Assembly: GCA_031547465.1 (NCBI GenBank)
Contig: JAVBRX010000028.1
Span: forward strand, 1 to 5,568
DNA from: Hohaiivirga sp031547465
GTDB lineage: Bacteria; Pseudomonadota; Alphaproteobacteria; Rhizobiales; Beijerinckiaceae
DNA: 5,568 bases
Reading direction: 5' to 3'
The position numbers and the translations under genes were made by a program. The notes under the pieces are model-generated. The model searched no databases. It was not told the DNA's origin and saw only the letters and a program-made list of their open reading frames with translations. How positions within the stretch are numbered: position 1 is the first letter of the stretch; every line of letters starts with the position of its first letter. This document shows, piece by piece, positions 1-5,568 of this stretch.

Positions 1-1272
1 CAGGATGGTGTCTTGTCGCTGCGGCGAAGTCGAAAGCAACGCCACGGGAACGCCGATCAACTCCTCAACGCGCCGCACATATTTCACTGCCTGCGCCGGC
101 AGTTCTGCCCAGGAGCGTGCTCCCGCTGTCGAACCGGACCAGCCTTCGAATTCCTCGTAAACCGGCTCCACCGCCGCTTGCAAGCCCTGTAGGGCCGGGA
201 AGTAATCCAGTTCCCGACCATCAACGCGATAACCGGTACAGATACGGATCGTCTCGAAACCGTCGAGCACATCGAGTTTGGTGAGGGCGATGCCGTCGAT
301 ACCGCTGGTGCGGGCGGTCTGACGCACCAATACTGCGTCGAACCAGCCGCAGCGCCGCTTGCGACCGGTCACGGTGCCGAATTCGTGGCCCTGAATGCCG
401 ATACGTTCGCCGATTTCGTCATGCAACTCAGTAGGGAACGGGCCTTCGCCGACGCGCGTGGTATAAGCCTTGGCGATGCCGAGCACATAGCCGACCGCCC
501 CCGGCCCCATACCGGAGCCTGCCGCCGCCTGCCCGGCCACAGTGTGCGACGAGGTGACGAACGGATAGGTGCCATGGTCGACATCGAGCAGCGCCCCTTG
601 TGCACCCTCGAACAGGATGCGCTTACCCGCCCGGCGGTACTCGTCGAGAAGCCTCCACACCGGCTCCATGAACGGCAGCACCTGATCGGCGATTACCGCC
701 AGTTCGTCGTAAATTGCCTTCGGGTCGAACGGATCGAGGCCGAGGCCGCGACGTAGCGCGTTATGATGAGCCAGCAGCCGATCGATCTTGGCCGGAAGCG
801 AGGAGAGATCGCTCAGATCCATCAGGCGGATTGCCCGCCGCCCGGCCTTGTCCTCATAGGCCGGGCCGATGCCGCGCTTAGTGGTGCCGATCTTGGTGCC
901 GGAAGCGACCCCGCTTTCGCGCAGAGCATCCAGTTCGCGGTGCAGCGACAGGATCAGGGTGACATTCTCAGCGATGCGCAGGTTCGAGCGATCAATCCGC
1001 ACACCCTGCTCCGCGAGCTTTTTCAGTTCGCTCATCAGCGCATAAGGGTCGAGTACGACACCGTTGCCGATCACAGCCATCTTGCCGGGTCGCACGACCC
1101 CGGACGGCAACAGCGACAGTTTATAGGTCTTATCGTCGATCACCAGCGTATGGCCGGCATTGTGACCGCCCTGAAAGCGCACGACGACATCCGCCTGCTC
1201 CGACAGCCAATCGACAATCTTTCCCTTGCCTTCATCGCCCCACTGGGCTCCGACGACGACAACATTGGCCAT
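1..1272 (-). CDS. purA: Adenylosuccinate synthetase (3' end cut by window edge)
   Basis: PurA catalyses IMP + L-aspartate + GTP to adenylosuccinate, the first committed step from IMP to AMP, in the cytoplasm. The reading frame runs from ATG at 1272 to the left edge without a stop: 424 codons, ending STSPQRQDTIL. The E. coli protein has about 432 residues, so only a few residues and the stop are missing. Visible motifs are the N-terminal P-loop-like GDEGKGK (12-18) with catalytic Asp13, NAGHT (38-42) with catalytic His41, KRGIGP (132-137), GAQG (223-226), GTYPFVTSS (234-242), GRKRRCGWFD (303-312) and the guanine-binding TKLD (331-334). The start is supported by MANVVVVGAQWGDEGKGK, the usual family N-terminus, and by AAGG at 1280-1283, seven bases upstream. 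One oddity is SSHTVAG at 241-247, where most bacterial homologues I recall have Asn rather than His243. All catalytic motifs are intact, so the enzyme is probably active. Confidence 0.97.
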   Translation of the reverse strand, partial: MANVVVVGAQWGDEGKGKIVDWLSEQADVVVRFQGGHNAGHTLVIDDKTYKLSLLPSGVVRPGKMAVIGNGVVLDPYALMSELKKLAEQGVRIDRSNLRIAENVTLILSLHRELDALRESGVASGTKIGTTKRGIGPAYEDKAGRRAIRLMDLSDLSSLPAKIDRLLAHHNALRRGLGLDPFDPKAIYDELAVIADQVLPFMEPVWRLLDEYRRAGKRILFEGAQGALLDVDHGTYPFVTSSHTVAGQAAAGSGMGPGAVGYVLGIAKAYTTRVGEGPFPTELHDEIGERIGIQGHEFGTVTGRKRRCGWFDAVLVRQTARTSGIDGIALTKLDVLDGFETIRICTGYRVDGRELDYFPALQGLQAAVEPVYEEFEGWSGSTAGARSWAELPAQAVKYVRRVEELIGVPVALLSTSPQRQDTIL

Positions 1273-1321
1273 GGCGGCACCTTTGATGAGAGTTCTGACG
1301 AAGACCGGCGCAATCCCGGAA

Positions 1322-1340
1322 CCTGAAAGGGTTTTTCAGG
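1322..1340 (-). other. Small hairpin in the purA leader
   Basis: CCTGAAA (1322-1328) and TTTCAGG (1334-1340) form a perfect 7-bp inverted repeat around a 5-base loop. It lies about 50 bases upstream of the purA start, inside the transcript predicted from the promoter near 1418. On the minus strand it is not followed by a T-run, so it is not a terminator. It may be an RNA hairpin or an operator; a 7-bp palindrome can also arise by chance. Confidence 0.3.
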
Positions 1341-1417
1341 AAATGACACGCAACGTCAAGCGAAAGCTTCCCCCGACGTGGCACACTGATCCGAAAACAG
1401 AGCATCATTTACGGTTT

Positions 1418-1445
1418 ACTATAGCATGGCCCTTGTACTGTCCAA
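1418..1445 (-). promoter_or_regulatory. Candidate sigma-70 promoter for purA
   Basis: Reading the minus strand, TTGGAC (1440-1445) is followed after 16 bases by TATAGT (1418-1423), preceded by GC as in the alphaproteobacterial CTATA-type -10 box. Transcription would begin near 1411 and give purA a leader of roughly 140 bases. It is the best -35/-10 pair I could find upstream of purA by eye. A second -35-like TTGACG at 1354-1359 lacks a good -10 at the right distance. The call is inferred from consensus only. Confidence 0.45.
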
Positions 1446-1466
1446 CCAAGGCTTCCCCGAGGCGCG

Positions 1467-1500
1467 ATTTTTGGGAAACGGCTTACCGTTTCCCGAAGGT
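1467..1500. repeat. Strong palindrome in the purA/transporter intergenic region
   Basis: GGGAAACGG (1473-1481) and CCGTTTCCC (1486-1494) pair perfectly around the tetraloop CTTA. Pairing can extend outward with two A-T pairs, several G-T wobbles and a final A-T to about 1467 and 1500. Neither strand has a T-run directly after the stem, so it is a poor intrinsic terminator. It sits just upstream of the candidate purA promoter, with its inner edge about 20 bases from the -35. It could be a REP-type repeat unit, a regulator site or the stem of an untranslated RNA; the sequence does not decide between these. Confidence 0.55.
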
Positions 1501-1549
1501 GGACCAAGGCAAGATGCGTTGTATGGAAATGCGCCTTGTTCAATTTCAT

Positions 1550-1607
1550 TTATTTTACGCACTTTGTTCCACTGAACCGGAGCCCACTTCAACGCAAAAT
1601 GCTCTAG
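1550..1607 (-). repeat. REP-like dispersed intergenic repeat (Rhizobiales type)
   Basis: On the minus strand this stretch reads CTAGAGCATTTTGCGTTGAA, then GTGG and CTCCGGTTCA, then a GTGCGTAAAATAAA tail. That order resembles the CTAGAGCATTTT ... GAAGTGG ... CCGGTTC elements scattered between genes in many Rhizobiales genomes. The identification is from memory of the family, not from a search, and the element's ends are approximate. A 78-codon minus-strand frame across this region is best read as a chance frame over the repeat rather than a gene. Confidence 0.4.
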
Positions 1608-1659
1608 CTTTCGGGGGAGGTTCCTGCCATTGTCATGGGCTGGCGTCAGGGCCAAAAAA

Positions 1660-1690
1660 CATCATTTTTTCTGAAGAGCATCATTTTTTC
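1660..1690 (+). repeat. Two 12-bp direct repeats just upstream of the transporter gene
   Basis: CATCATTTTTTC occurs at 1660-1671 and again at 1679-1690, with a 7-base spacer and a 19-base period. The second copy ends 14 bases before the transporter ATG and abuts its ribosome binding site. The core AGAGCATCATTT at 1675-1686 occurs a third time, in the same orientation, at 1399-1410. The pair could be a regulator-binding repeat, a U-rich leader element, or debris of the dispersed repeats in this region. Confidence 0.55.
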
Positions 1691-1704
1691 AAGGCAGGTC
1701 GATC

Positions 1705-2607
1705 ATGGGTTTGTTACGGCGGATGTGGCAGGCATTTTATGATAATGCCTACCTACTGCTGGTGGCGACGACCCTGCTCTGGGCCGGGAACACCATCGCC
1801 AGCCGTCTTGCCGTCGGTCATGTGTCACCGATGGCGTTGACATCGTTGCGCTGGTTTATTGTGCTTGCCGTCCTGCTACCGCTCTCCGGCAGGAGGATGG
1901 CACAGGACTGGCCTAAACTGCGACCTTTCACCGTCAAGATCGTCTGGATGGCGTTTTGCGGCTTCACCGGGTTCAACGCCCTGTTTTACGCCGCTGCCTA
2001 CAGCACCGGAGCCGCCAACCTGGCCATTTTTCAGGGCATGATCCCGGTTTTCGTGATGCTCGGAGCGTGGCTCCTGTTCAAGACGCCGGTCACGGCCATG
2101 CAATGGATCGGGTTCGTCATTGCCTTTGCCGGGGTGGTTGTCGTCGGGCTAAAAGGCAATCTGACCTCACTGAATGCGCAAGGGTTTTCCAGCGGCGACC
2201 TATTGATGCTTTCCGCCACACTGCTCTCCGCTGCCTATACACTGGGGTTACGCCAGCGTCCGGCAGTGTCCGGCCTGGTATTCTTCACCGCCCTGGCCCT
2301 GGCGGCTTCCCTCACGTCCCTGCCGCTGATCGCGGGAGAGATCGCCCTCGGGCGCTTTCAGATGCCGACCCTGACGGGCTGGCTGATCATGGCCTATATT
2401 GCCCTGCTGCCGTCGCTCATTGCACAATTATTCTATATTCGTGGCGTTGAACTGATCGGCCCGAGCCGCGCTGGTCTGTTCGTCAATCTCGTGCCGGTCT
2501 TCGGCACGACGCTGGCAGCAATGCTACCGAACGAACCGTTTGCCGTCTATCACGTCATCGGTCTGGCTTTGGTGATCGGTGGCATCATTCTGGCGGAGCG
2601 AAAATAA
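1705..2607 (+). CDS. EamA/DMT-superfamily membrane transporter
   Basis: This is a 300-residue inner-membrane protein of the drug/metabolite transporter (EamA, 10-TMS) family. Hydrophobic segments lie at about 15-37, 43-61, 77-98, 102-124, 132-149, 164-182, 188-210, 224-246, 253-274 and 281-297, matching two tandem five-helix EamA repeats. Family-like motifs are LLWAGNTIASRLAVG in the first helix, LRW (48-50) opening the second, and GPSRAGLFVNLVPVFGTTLA (252-271) in the second repeat. The start is supported by AAGGCAGG at 1691-1698, six bases before ATG, and by a length usual for the family. It is transcribed away from purA and converges on serA, with 49 bases between the two stop codons, so it is probably a single-gene transcript. 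Family members export amino acids, metabolites or drugs. Sitting next to serine synthesis makes amino-acid export conceivable, but the substrate cannot be deduced. Confidence 0.93.
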   Translation: MGLLRRMWQAFYDNAYLLLVATTLLWAGNTIASRLAVGHVSPMALTSLRWFIVLAVLLPLSGRRMAQDWPKLRPFTVKIVWMAFCGFTGFNALFYAAAYSTGAANLAIFQGMIPVFVMLGAWLLFKTPVTAMQWIGFVIAFAGVVVVGLKGNLTSLNAQGFSSGDLLMLSATLLSAAYTLGLRQRPAVSGLVFFTALALAASLTSLPLIAGEIALGRFQMPTLTGWLIMAYIALLPSLIAQLFYIRGVELIGPSRAGLFVNLVPVFGTTLAAMLPNEPFAVYHVIGLALVIGGIILAERK

Positions 2608-2633
2608 AAAGCCCCGGCATCGCACCGGGGCTT
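2601..2633 (-). terminator. Rho-independent terminator of the serC-serA operon
   Basis: AAGCCCCGG (2609-2617) and CCGGGGCTT (2625-2633) form a perfect 9-bp GC-rich stem around a 7-base loop. On the minus strand the stem is followed at once by TTTTTATTTT (2610 down to 2601), a classic U-tract, and it begins 23 bases after the serA stop. The U-tract overlaps the last two codons and stop of the convergent transporter gene. In the plus direction the stem is followed by CTAGATTCAGG before any T-run, so it would end transporter transcription less efficiently. Confidence 0.9.
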
Positions 2634-2656
2634 CTAGATTCAGGTTTTTAAAATTT

Positions 2657-4255
2657 TCAGAACCGCACCGCCCGTGCCCGCTTGACTTGCGGGATGGCTT
2701 CGATCTTACGCAGCAGGTCGTCGGAAACCGGGCCGTCGACGGAAACGAAGCAGATCGCATCGCCGCCCTCTTTCTCACGGCCCAACGCGAAGGTAGCGAC
2801 ATTGACGCCCGCTTCGCCGAGCACCATGCCGAACTTGCCGATGAAGCCGGGCTTGTCGGAATTGCGCACGTAGATCATGCTCGGCGCAAATTCGGCATCG
2901 ACTGATATCGAGCGGATCTCGATCATACGCGGTTTGCCGTCCTGGAACACAGTGCCGCCAGCATGGCGTGGCATGTCTTCGGCATCGACGGTGATGCGGA
3001 TGAAGCTCTCGTAATTGCGGGTGGCACTGTCACGTTTCAGTTCTTCAATGACGATACCGCGCTCGCGGGCGACGATCGGTGCCGACACCATGTTGATATC
3101 CTGCAATTGCGGACGCAGGACGCCAGTAACGGCGGCGGATGTCAGGGCGCGGGTATTCATGTTAGCGACTGTGCCCTCATATTCTATGCGAATGCCCTTG
3201 ATCCGGCTTTCGGTGAGTTGGCCGAGGAACGAGCCGAGCTTTTCGGCGAGTTCCACAAACGGGCGCAGACGCGGCGCCTCCTCCGCCGTAATCGACGGGA
3301 AGTTGACCGCGTTCTGGATCGCACCGCTAAGTAAGTAGTCGGCCATTTGCTCGGCCACCTGCAACGCCACATTCTCCTGCGCCTCGGTGGTCGCTGCGCC
3401 AAGATGCGGTGTGCAAACCACATTCGGATGTCCGAACAGCGGATTTTCTTTCGCCGGTTCCTCGGTGAACACGTCGAACGCCGCCCCGGCGACATGACCG
3501 GTATCGAGCGCCGCGCGCAACGCTGCCTCGTCCACCAGCCCGCCACGGGCACAGTTGACGATCATCACGCCCTTCTTGGTGCGGTTGAGGGCATCAGCGG
3601 AGAGGATGTTGCGGGTCTTGTCGGTAAGCGGCGTGTGTAGGGTGATGATGTCGGCGCGGCGTAGCAGGTCTTCGAGTTCAACCTTTTCAACGCCGAGATC
3701 AATCGCCCGCTCCTGCGACAGATACGGGTCGAAGGCGATGACGCGCATTTTCAGGCCGACGGCTCGGTCGGCAACGATCGAGCCGATATTGCCGCAGCCG
3801 ATGATACCGAGGGTCTTGCCGGTGATTTCGGCCCCCATGAAACGGTTCTTTTCCCATTTTCCTGCCTGGGTCGAGGTATCCGCCGCCGGAATCTGCCGCG
3901 CCAGAGCGAACATCATGGCGATGGCATGTTCGGCGGTGGTGATCGAGTTGCCGAAGGGGGTATTCATGACGATGATACCCTTGGCGGTAGCAGCGGGAAT
4001 CTCGACATTGTCGACGCCGATGCCAGCCCGGCCGATCACCTGCAGATGCTTGGCCTTTTCCAGGATCTTCGCCGTCACCTTGGTGGCGGAGCGGATGGCG
4101 AGGCCGTCATAATCGCCGATCACCTCGGCAAGCTTATCCTTGTCCTTGCCGAGTTCCGGCCTGAAGTCGACATCGATGCCGCGATCCTTGAAGATCTGTA
4201 CGGCGGCGGGAGAGAGCGCGTCAGAGATGAGAACGCGGGGAGCGCGAAGAGTCAT
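2657..4255 (-). CDS. serA: D-3-phosphoglycerate dehydrogenase, long form with C-terminal ACT domain
   Basis: SerA oxidises 3-phosphoglycerate to 3-phosphohydroxypyruvate with NAD+, the first step of the phosphorylated serine pathway, in the cytoplasm. From ATG at 4255 the protein has 532 residues, like the long forms of Mycobacterium and animals and unlike the roughly 410-residue E. coli form. The substrate-binding domain covers about 7-100 and 284-318. The NAD-binding domain, about 100-283, carries GCGNIG (153-158) and Asp176 after the second strand. Catalytic residues are Arg237 (NCARGG), Glu266 (FTEEP) and His284 (TPHLG). An intervening ASB-type domain spans about 325-450, and a regulatory ACT domain (about 459-532) starts SMIYVRNSDKPGFIG. 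The ACT domain suggests serine feedback, which is known for some relatives but not shown here. Second gene of the serC-serA operon, followed by a strong terminator. An in-frame GTG at 4360 was rejected as start: it lies inside a hairpin, and the extra 35 residues are Pro-rich and unlike the family. Confidence 0.97.
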   Translation of the reverse strand: MTLRAPRVLISDALSPAAVQIFKDRGIDVDFRPELGKDKDKLAEVIGDYDGLAIRSATKVTAKILEKAKHLQVIGRAGIGVDNVEIPAATAKGIIVMNTPFGNSITTAEHAIAMMFALARQIPAADTSTQAGKWEKNRFMGAEITGKTLGIIGCGNIGSIVADRAVGLKMRVIAFDPYLSQERAIDLGVEKVELEDLLRRADIITLHTPLTDKTRNILSADALNRTKKGVMIVNCARGGLVDEAALRAALDTGHVAGAAFDVFTEEPAKENPLFGHPNVVCTPHLGAATTEAQENVALQVAEQMADYLLSGAIQNAVNFPSITAEEAPRLRPFVELAEKLGSFLGQLTESRIKGIRIEYEGTVANMNTRALTSAAVTGVLRPQLQDINMVSAPIVARERGIVIEELKRDSATRNYESFIRITVDAEDMPRHAGGTVFQDGKPRMIEIRSISVDAEFAPSMIYVRNSDKPGFIGKFGMVLGEAGVNVATFALGREKEGGDAICFVSVDGPVSDDLLRKIEAIPQVKRARAVRF

Positions 4256-4262
4256 GGCATCG

Positions 4263-4267
4263 CCTTT
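4263..4267 (-). promoter_or_regulatory. Ribosome binding site fixing the serA start
   Basis: AAAGG on the minus strand lies seven bases before ATG at 4255. It selects this start over the in-frame GTG at 4360 and over an out-of-frame ATG at 4260. It sits seven bases after the 3' arm of the hairpin at 4275-4303, so structure there could affect how easily serA is translated. Confidence 0.75.
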
Positions 4268-4274
4268 CTCAACA

Positions 4275-4303
4275 CCGCCGCACAAAACGGGCGCGAGCGG
4301 CGG
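4275..4303 (-). promoter_or_regulatory. Hairpin just upstream of the serA ribosome binding site
   Basis: CCGCCGC (4275-4281) and GCGGCGG (4297-4303) are a perfect 7-bp inverted repeat with a 15-base loop. In the serC-serA mRNA this stem ends seven bases before the AAAGG ribosome binding site of serA. Its arms can also pair over 6 bp with the arms of the hairpin at 4346-4370. No T-run follows it. A role in tuning serA translation is inference. Confidence 0.4.
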
Positions 4304-4345
4304 AAACGAAGGAATGGAAGGGGCGGTTCGAAATATCCCATTTAC

Positions 4346-4370
4346 GGGCGGCGGGTTCACCTCGCCGCCC
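4346..4370 (-). promoter_or_regulatory. GC-rich hairpin directly after serC
   Basis: GGGCGGCG (4346-4353) and CGCCGCCC (4363-4370) form a perfect 8-bp stem around a 9-base loop, which can add two G-C pairs with one bulged base. In the mRNA it begins 15 bases after the serC stop. The bases that follow on the minus strand are GTAAATGGGATATTTCG, not a U-tract, so full intrinsic termination is unlikely. It may protect the serC 3' end, weaken serA expression, or act with the hairpin nearer serA. Confidence 0.5.
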
Positions 4371-4385
4371 GATGGCCTGAATGGA

Positions 4386-5552
4386 TCAGGCGGCGAGAAG
4401 CTTTGCCTTCTCGGTAGCGAAGGCCCAATCGAGCCAGGGCGTCAGCGCCTTGAGGTCGGCTGATTCCACGGTCGCGCCGCACCAGATGCGCAATCCAGCA
4501 GGGGCATCGCGGTATGAACCGATGTCAAAGGCGACATTTTCCTTGTCGAGGAGCGCAACCATGCCCTTGGCGACCTTTTCCACCGCTTCCGGCCCTTTCG
4601 CCACCACGTCCGGATCGGTGATAGCGAGGCAGACGCTGGTGTTGGAGGCAATTTTCGCGTTCTTTGCCAGATTGGCGAAAGCAGGCGTCTTCGCCAGCCA
4701 GTCGTGCAGCACCTTGGCGTTACCATCGGCCTTGGCGATCAGGGCGTCTATGCCACCGATGCCCTTGGCCCATTCGAGAGCGTCGATGTAATCCTCGACC
4801 GCGAGCATCGACGGAGTATTGATCGTCTCGCCGACGAACAGCCCTTCGGTGAGCTTGCCGCCGGAGGTCATGCGGAAGATCTTCGGCATCGGCCAGGCCG
4901 GGACATAGCTCTCCAGCCGGGCGACGGCGCGCGGCGACAGGATCAGCATGCCGTGTGCGGCTTCTCCGCCCAGCACCTTCTGCCAGGAGAAGGTGACGAC
5001 ATCAAGCTTGGCAAAATCGAGCGGTTGCGCGAACGCGGCGGAAGTGGCGTCACAGATCGTCAGCCCTTCGCGATCAGCGGCTATCCAGTCGGCGTTCGGT
5101 ACGCGCACACCGGAGGTGGTGCCGTTCCAGGTGAACACGACATCACGGGTTTTGGTGTCAACCTGCGTCAGATCCGGCAATTCGCCGTAGGGGGCCTTGA
5201 TGGTGCGGGTATCTTTCAGCTTCAACTGCTTGACGACATCAGCCACCCAACCGTCGCCGAAACTTTCCCAGGCAAGGAGATCGACGCCACGCGCGCCGAG
5301 CAAGCTCCATAGCGCCATTTCGACCGCGCCGGTGTCGGAGGCGGGAACGATGGCTATACGATAATCAGCGGGAACCTTGAGAATCTCGCGCGTCAGATCA
5401 ATGGCGAGTTTCAGGCGCGCTTTACCAAGCTTCGCACGGTGCGAGCGGCCAAGACTTTCGGTTTTCAGGTTCTGGATTGACCATCCGGGGCGCTTCGCGC
5501 ACGGTCCGGAAGAAAAGAAAGGTGCGCGAGGGCGCAATGCGGGCATCTGCAT
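4386..5552 (-). CDS. serC: Phosphoserine aminotransferase (alphaproteobacterial type)
   Basis: SerC is a PLP enzyme that converts 3-phosphohydroxypyruvate and glutamate to O-phosphoserine and 2-oxoglutarate. In some bacteria the family also makes 4-phosphohydroxythreonine for PLP synthesis. The protein has 388 residues, close to the usual length of the alphaproteobacterial/archaeal-like subgroup, and is recognised by its near N-terminal FSSGPCAKRPGW (13-24). Other marks are PASDTGAVE (70-78) in the cofactor phosphate region, TWNGTTSGVR (141-150), Asp168 in CDAT for the pyridine nitrogen, the Schiff-base Lys192 in SWQKVLGG, and GETINTPS (241-248). The start at 5552 has GGAG at 5560-5563, seven bases upstream. 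A second in-frame ATG at 5546 is less well spaced. It is first in the operon with serA 130 bases downstream, the usual alphaproteobacterial order. The promoter and any leader lie outside the right edge. Confidence 0.97.
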   Translation of the reverse strand: MQMPALRPRAPFFSSGPCAKRPGWSIQNLKTESLGRSHRAKLGKARLKLAIDLTREILKVPADYRIAIVPASDTGAVEMALWSLLGARGVDLLAWESFGDGWVADVVKQLKLKDTRTIKAPYGELPDLTQVDTKTRDVVFTWNGTTSGVRVPNADWIAADREGLTICDATSAAFAQPLDFAKLDVVTFSWQKVLGGEAAHGMLILSPRAVARLESYVPAWPMPKIFRMTSGGKLTEGLFVGETINTPSMLAVEDYIDALEWAKGIGGIDALIAKADGNAKVLHDWLAKTPAFANLAKNAKIASNTSVCLAITDPDVVAKGPEAVEKVAKGMVALLDKENVAFDIGSYRDAPAGLRIWCGATVESADLKALTPWLDWAFATEKAKLLAA

Positions 5553-5568
5553 GATTTTACTCCATCCT
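5553..5568 (-). promoter_or_regulatory. End of the serC 5' leader with its ribosome binding site
   Basis: Only 16 bases upstream of serC are visible. On the minus strand they read AGGATGGAGTAAAATC, with GGAG (5560-5563) placed for the ATG at 5552. A conserved serC leader RNA motif is known upstream of serC in alphaproteobacteria and would end in this area. Too little is visible to identify it. The three codons ATG GAG TAA inside this stretch form a minimal frame that is probably chance. Confidence 0.5.

Larger units (their letters stand above)
1273..1704. other. 432-base divergent intergenic region, no gene seen
   Basis: The region separates the divergent purA and transporter starts. It holds the purA ribosome binding site and candidate promoter, a small leader hairpin, a strong palindrome, a REP-like element and the paired 12-bp repeats. 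It is AT-rich compared with the genes around it: 1521-1570 has only 18 G or C in 50 bases. I found no convincing plus-strand promoter for the transporter by eye, and no reading frame with family features or a good ribosome binding site. A small RNA gene here cannot be excluded. Confidence 0.7.

Noticed and set aside
385..1326. Plus-strand open frames of 123 and 187 codons antisense to purA.
   Set aside because: They mirror purA codon bias in GC-rich DNA and have no family motifs or ribosome binding sites.
1354..1359. TTGACG as the main -35 box of purA.
   Set aside because: At 16-18 bases downstream there is only an A/C-rich stretch (AAAAAC) instead of a -10 box. The TTGGAC/TATAGT pair farther upstream is better.
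1419..1655. 78-codon minus-strand frame in the purA/transporter intergenic region, starting at TTG.
   Set aside because: It runs across the REP-like element and palindrome and ends in the candidate purA -10. It has no ribosome binding site or recognisable domain, and looks like a translated repeat.
1226..1840. 204-codon plus-strand frame spanning the purA start, the intergenic region and the transporter start.
   Set aside because: It overlaps the conserved 5' ends of two well-supported genes in other frames, and its composition is that of a chance frame.
1956..2450. 164-codon plus-strand frame inside the transporter gene.
   Set aside because: It is an alternate frame of a well-supported 10-helix membrane protein, rich in Arg and His and without membrane or domain features.
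4256..4360. N-terminal extension of serA to an in-frame GTG at 4360 (567 residues).
   Set aside because: The GTG lies inside the GC-rich hairpin, the added 35 residues are Pro-rich and unlike any SerA N-terminus I know, and ATG at 4255 has a well-placed AAAGG and the expected MTLRAPRVLISD start.
2963..5312. Several plus-strand frames of 100-200 codons antisense to serA and serC.
   Set aside because: They lie opposite highly conserved coding sequence, show Arg/Ser-rich chance composition and have no coherent domains.
5557..5565. ATG GAG TAA upstream of serC as a minimal regulatory upstream frame.
   Set aside because: It overlaps the serC ribosome binding site, and such a short frame is expected by chance; nothing supports its translation.

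Overview
This window is chromosomal DNA from an alphaproteobacterium, most likely a member of the Hyphomicrobiales (Rhizobiales). Three things point there. SerC is the alphaproteobacterial/archaeal-like form (FSSGPCAKRPGW start), SerA is the long form, and serC sits directly before serA. The intergenic DNA also carries CTAGAGCATTTT-type sequences that I associate with dispersed repeats in this order. The assignment is by recognition only; no search was run.

Layout, left to right. Positions 1-1272 hold purA on the minus strand, almost complete: 424 codons are present and only the last few residues and the stop lie beyond the left edge. Positions 1273-1704 are a 432-base divergent intergenic region containing a likely purA promoter, a strong palindrome, a REP-like repeat and a pair of 12-bp direct repeats just before the next gene. 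Positions 1705-2607 hold a 300-residue EamA/DMT-family membrane transporter on the plus strand. A rho-independent terminator at 2601-2633, oriented for the minus strand, ends the serine operon and overlaps the transporter's last codons. Positions 2657-4255 (serA) and 4386-5552 (serC) form a minus-strand operon transcribed serC then serA, separated by 130 bases that contain two GC-rich hairpins.

How the genes work together. SerA oxidises 3-phosphoglycerate to 3-phosphohydroxypyruvate and SerC transaminates that to O-phosphoserine, the first two steps of serine synthesis; the phosphatase SerB is not in the window. PurA commits IMP to AMP. Serine supplies glycine and one-carbon units for purine synthesis, so the genes are metabolically linked, but opposite orientations and separate control signals mean they are not one operon. 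The transporter's substrate cannot be read from sequence.

All four genes look intact and belong to well-known families. I found no mobile element, CRISPR array, tRNA or rRNA, toxin-antitoxin or defence system, and no convincing undescribed system. The items worth a second look are regulatory: the serC-serA spacer hairpins, the structured and repeat-rich purA/transporter intergenic region, and the shared 3' end of the convergent genes.
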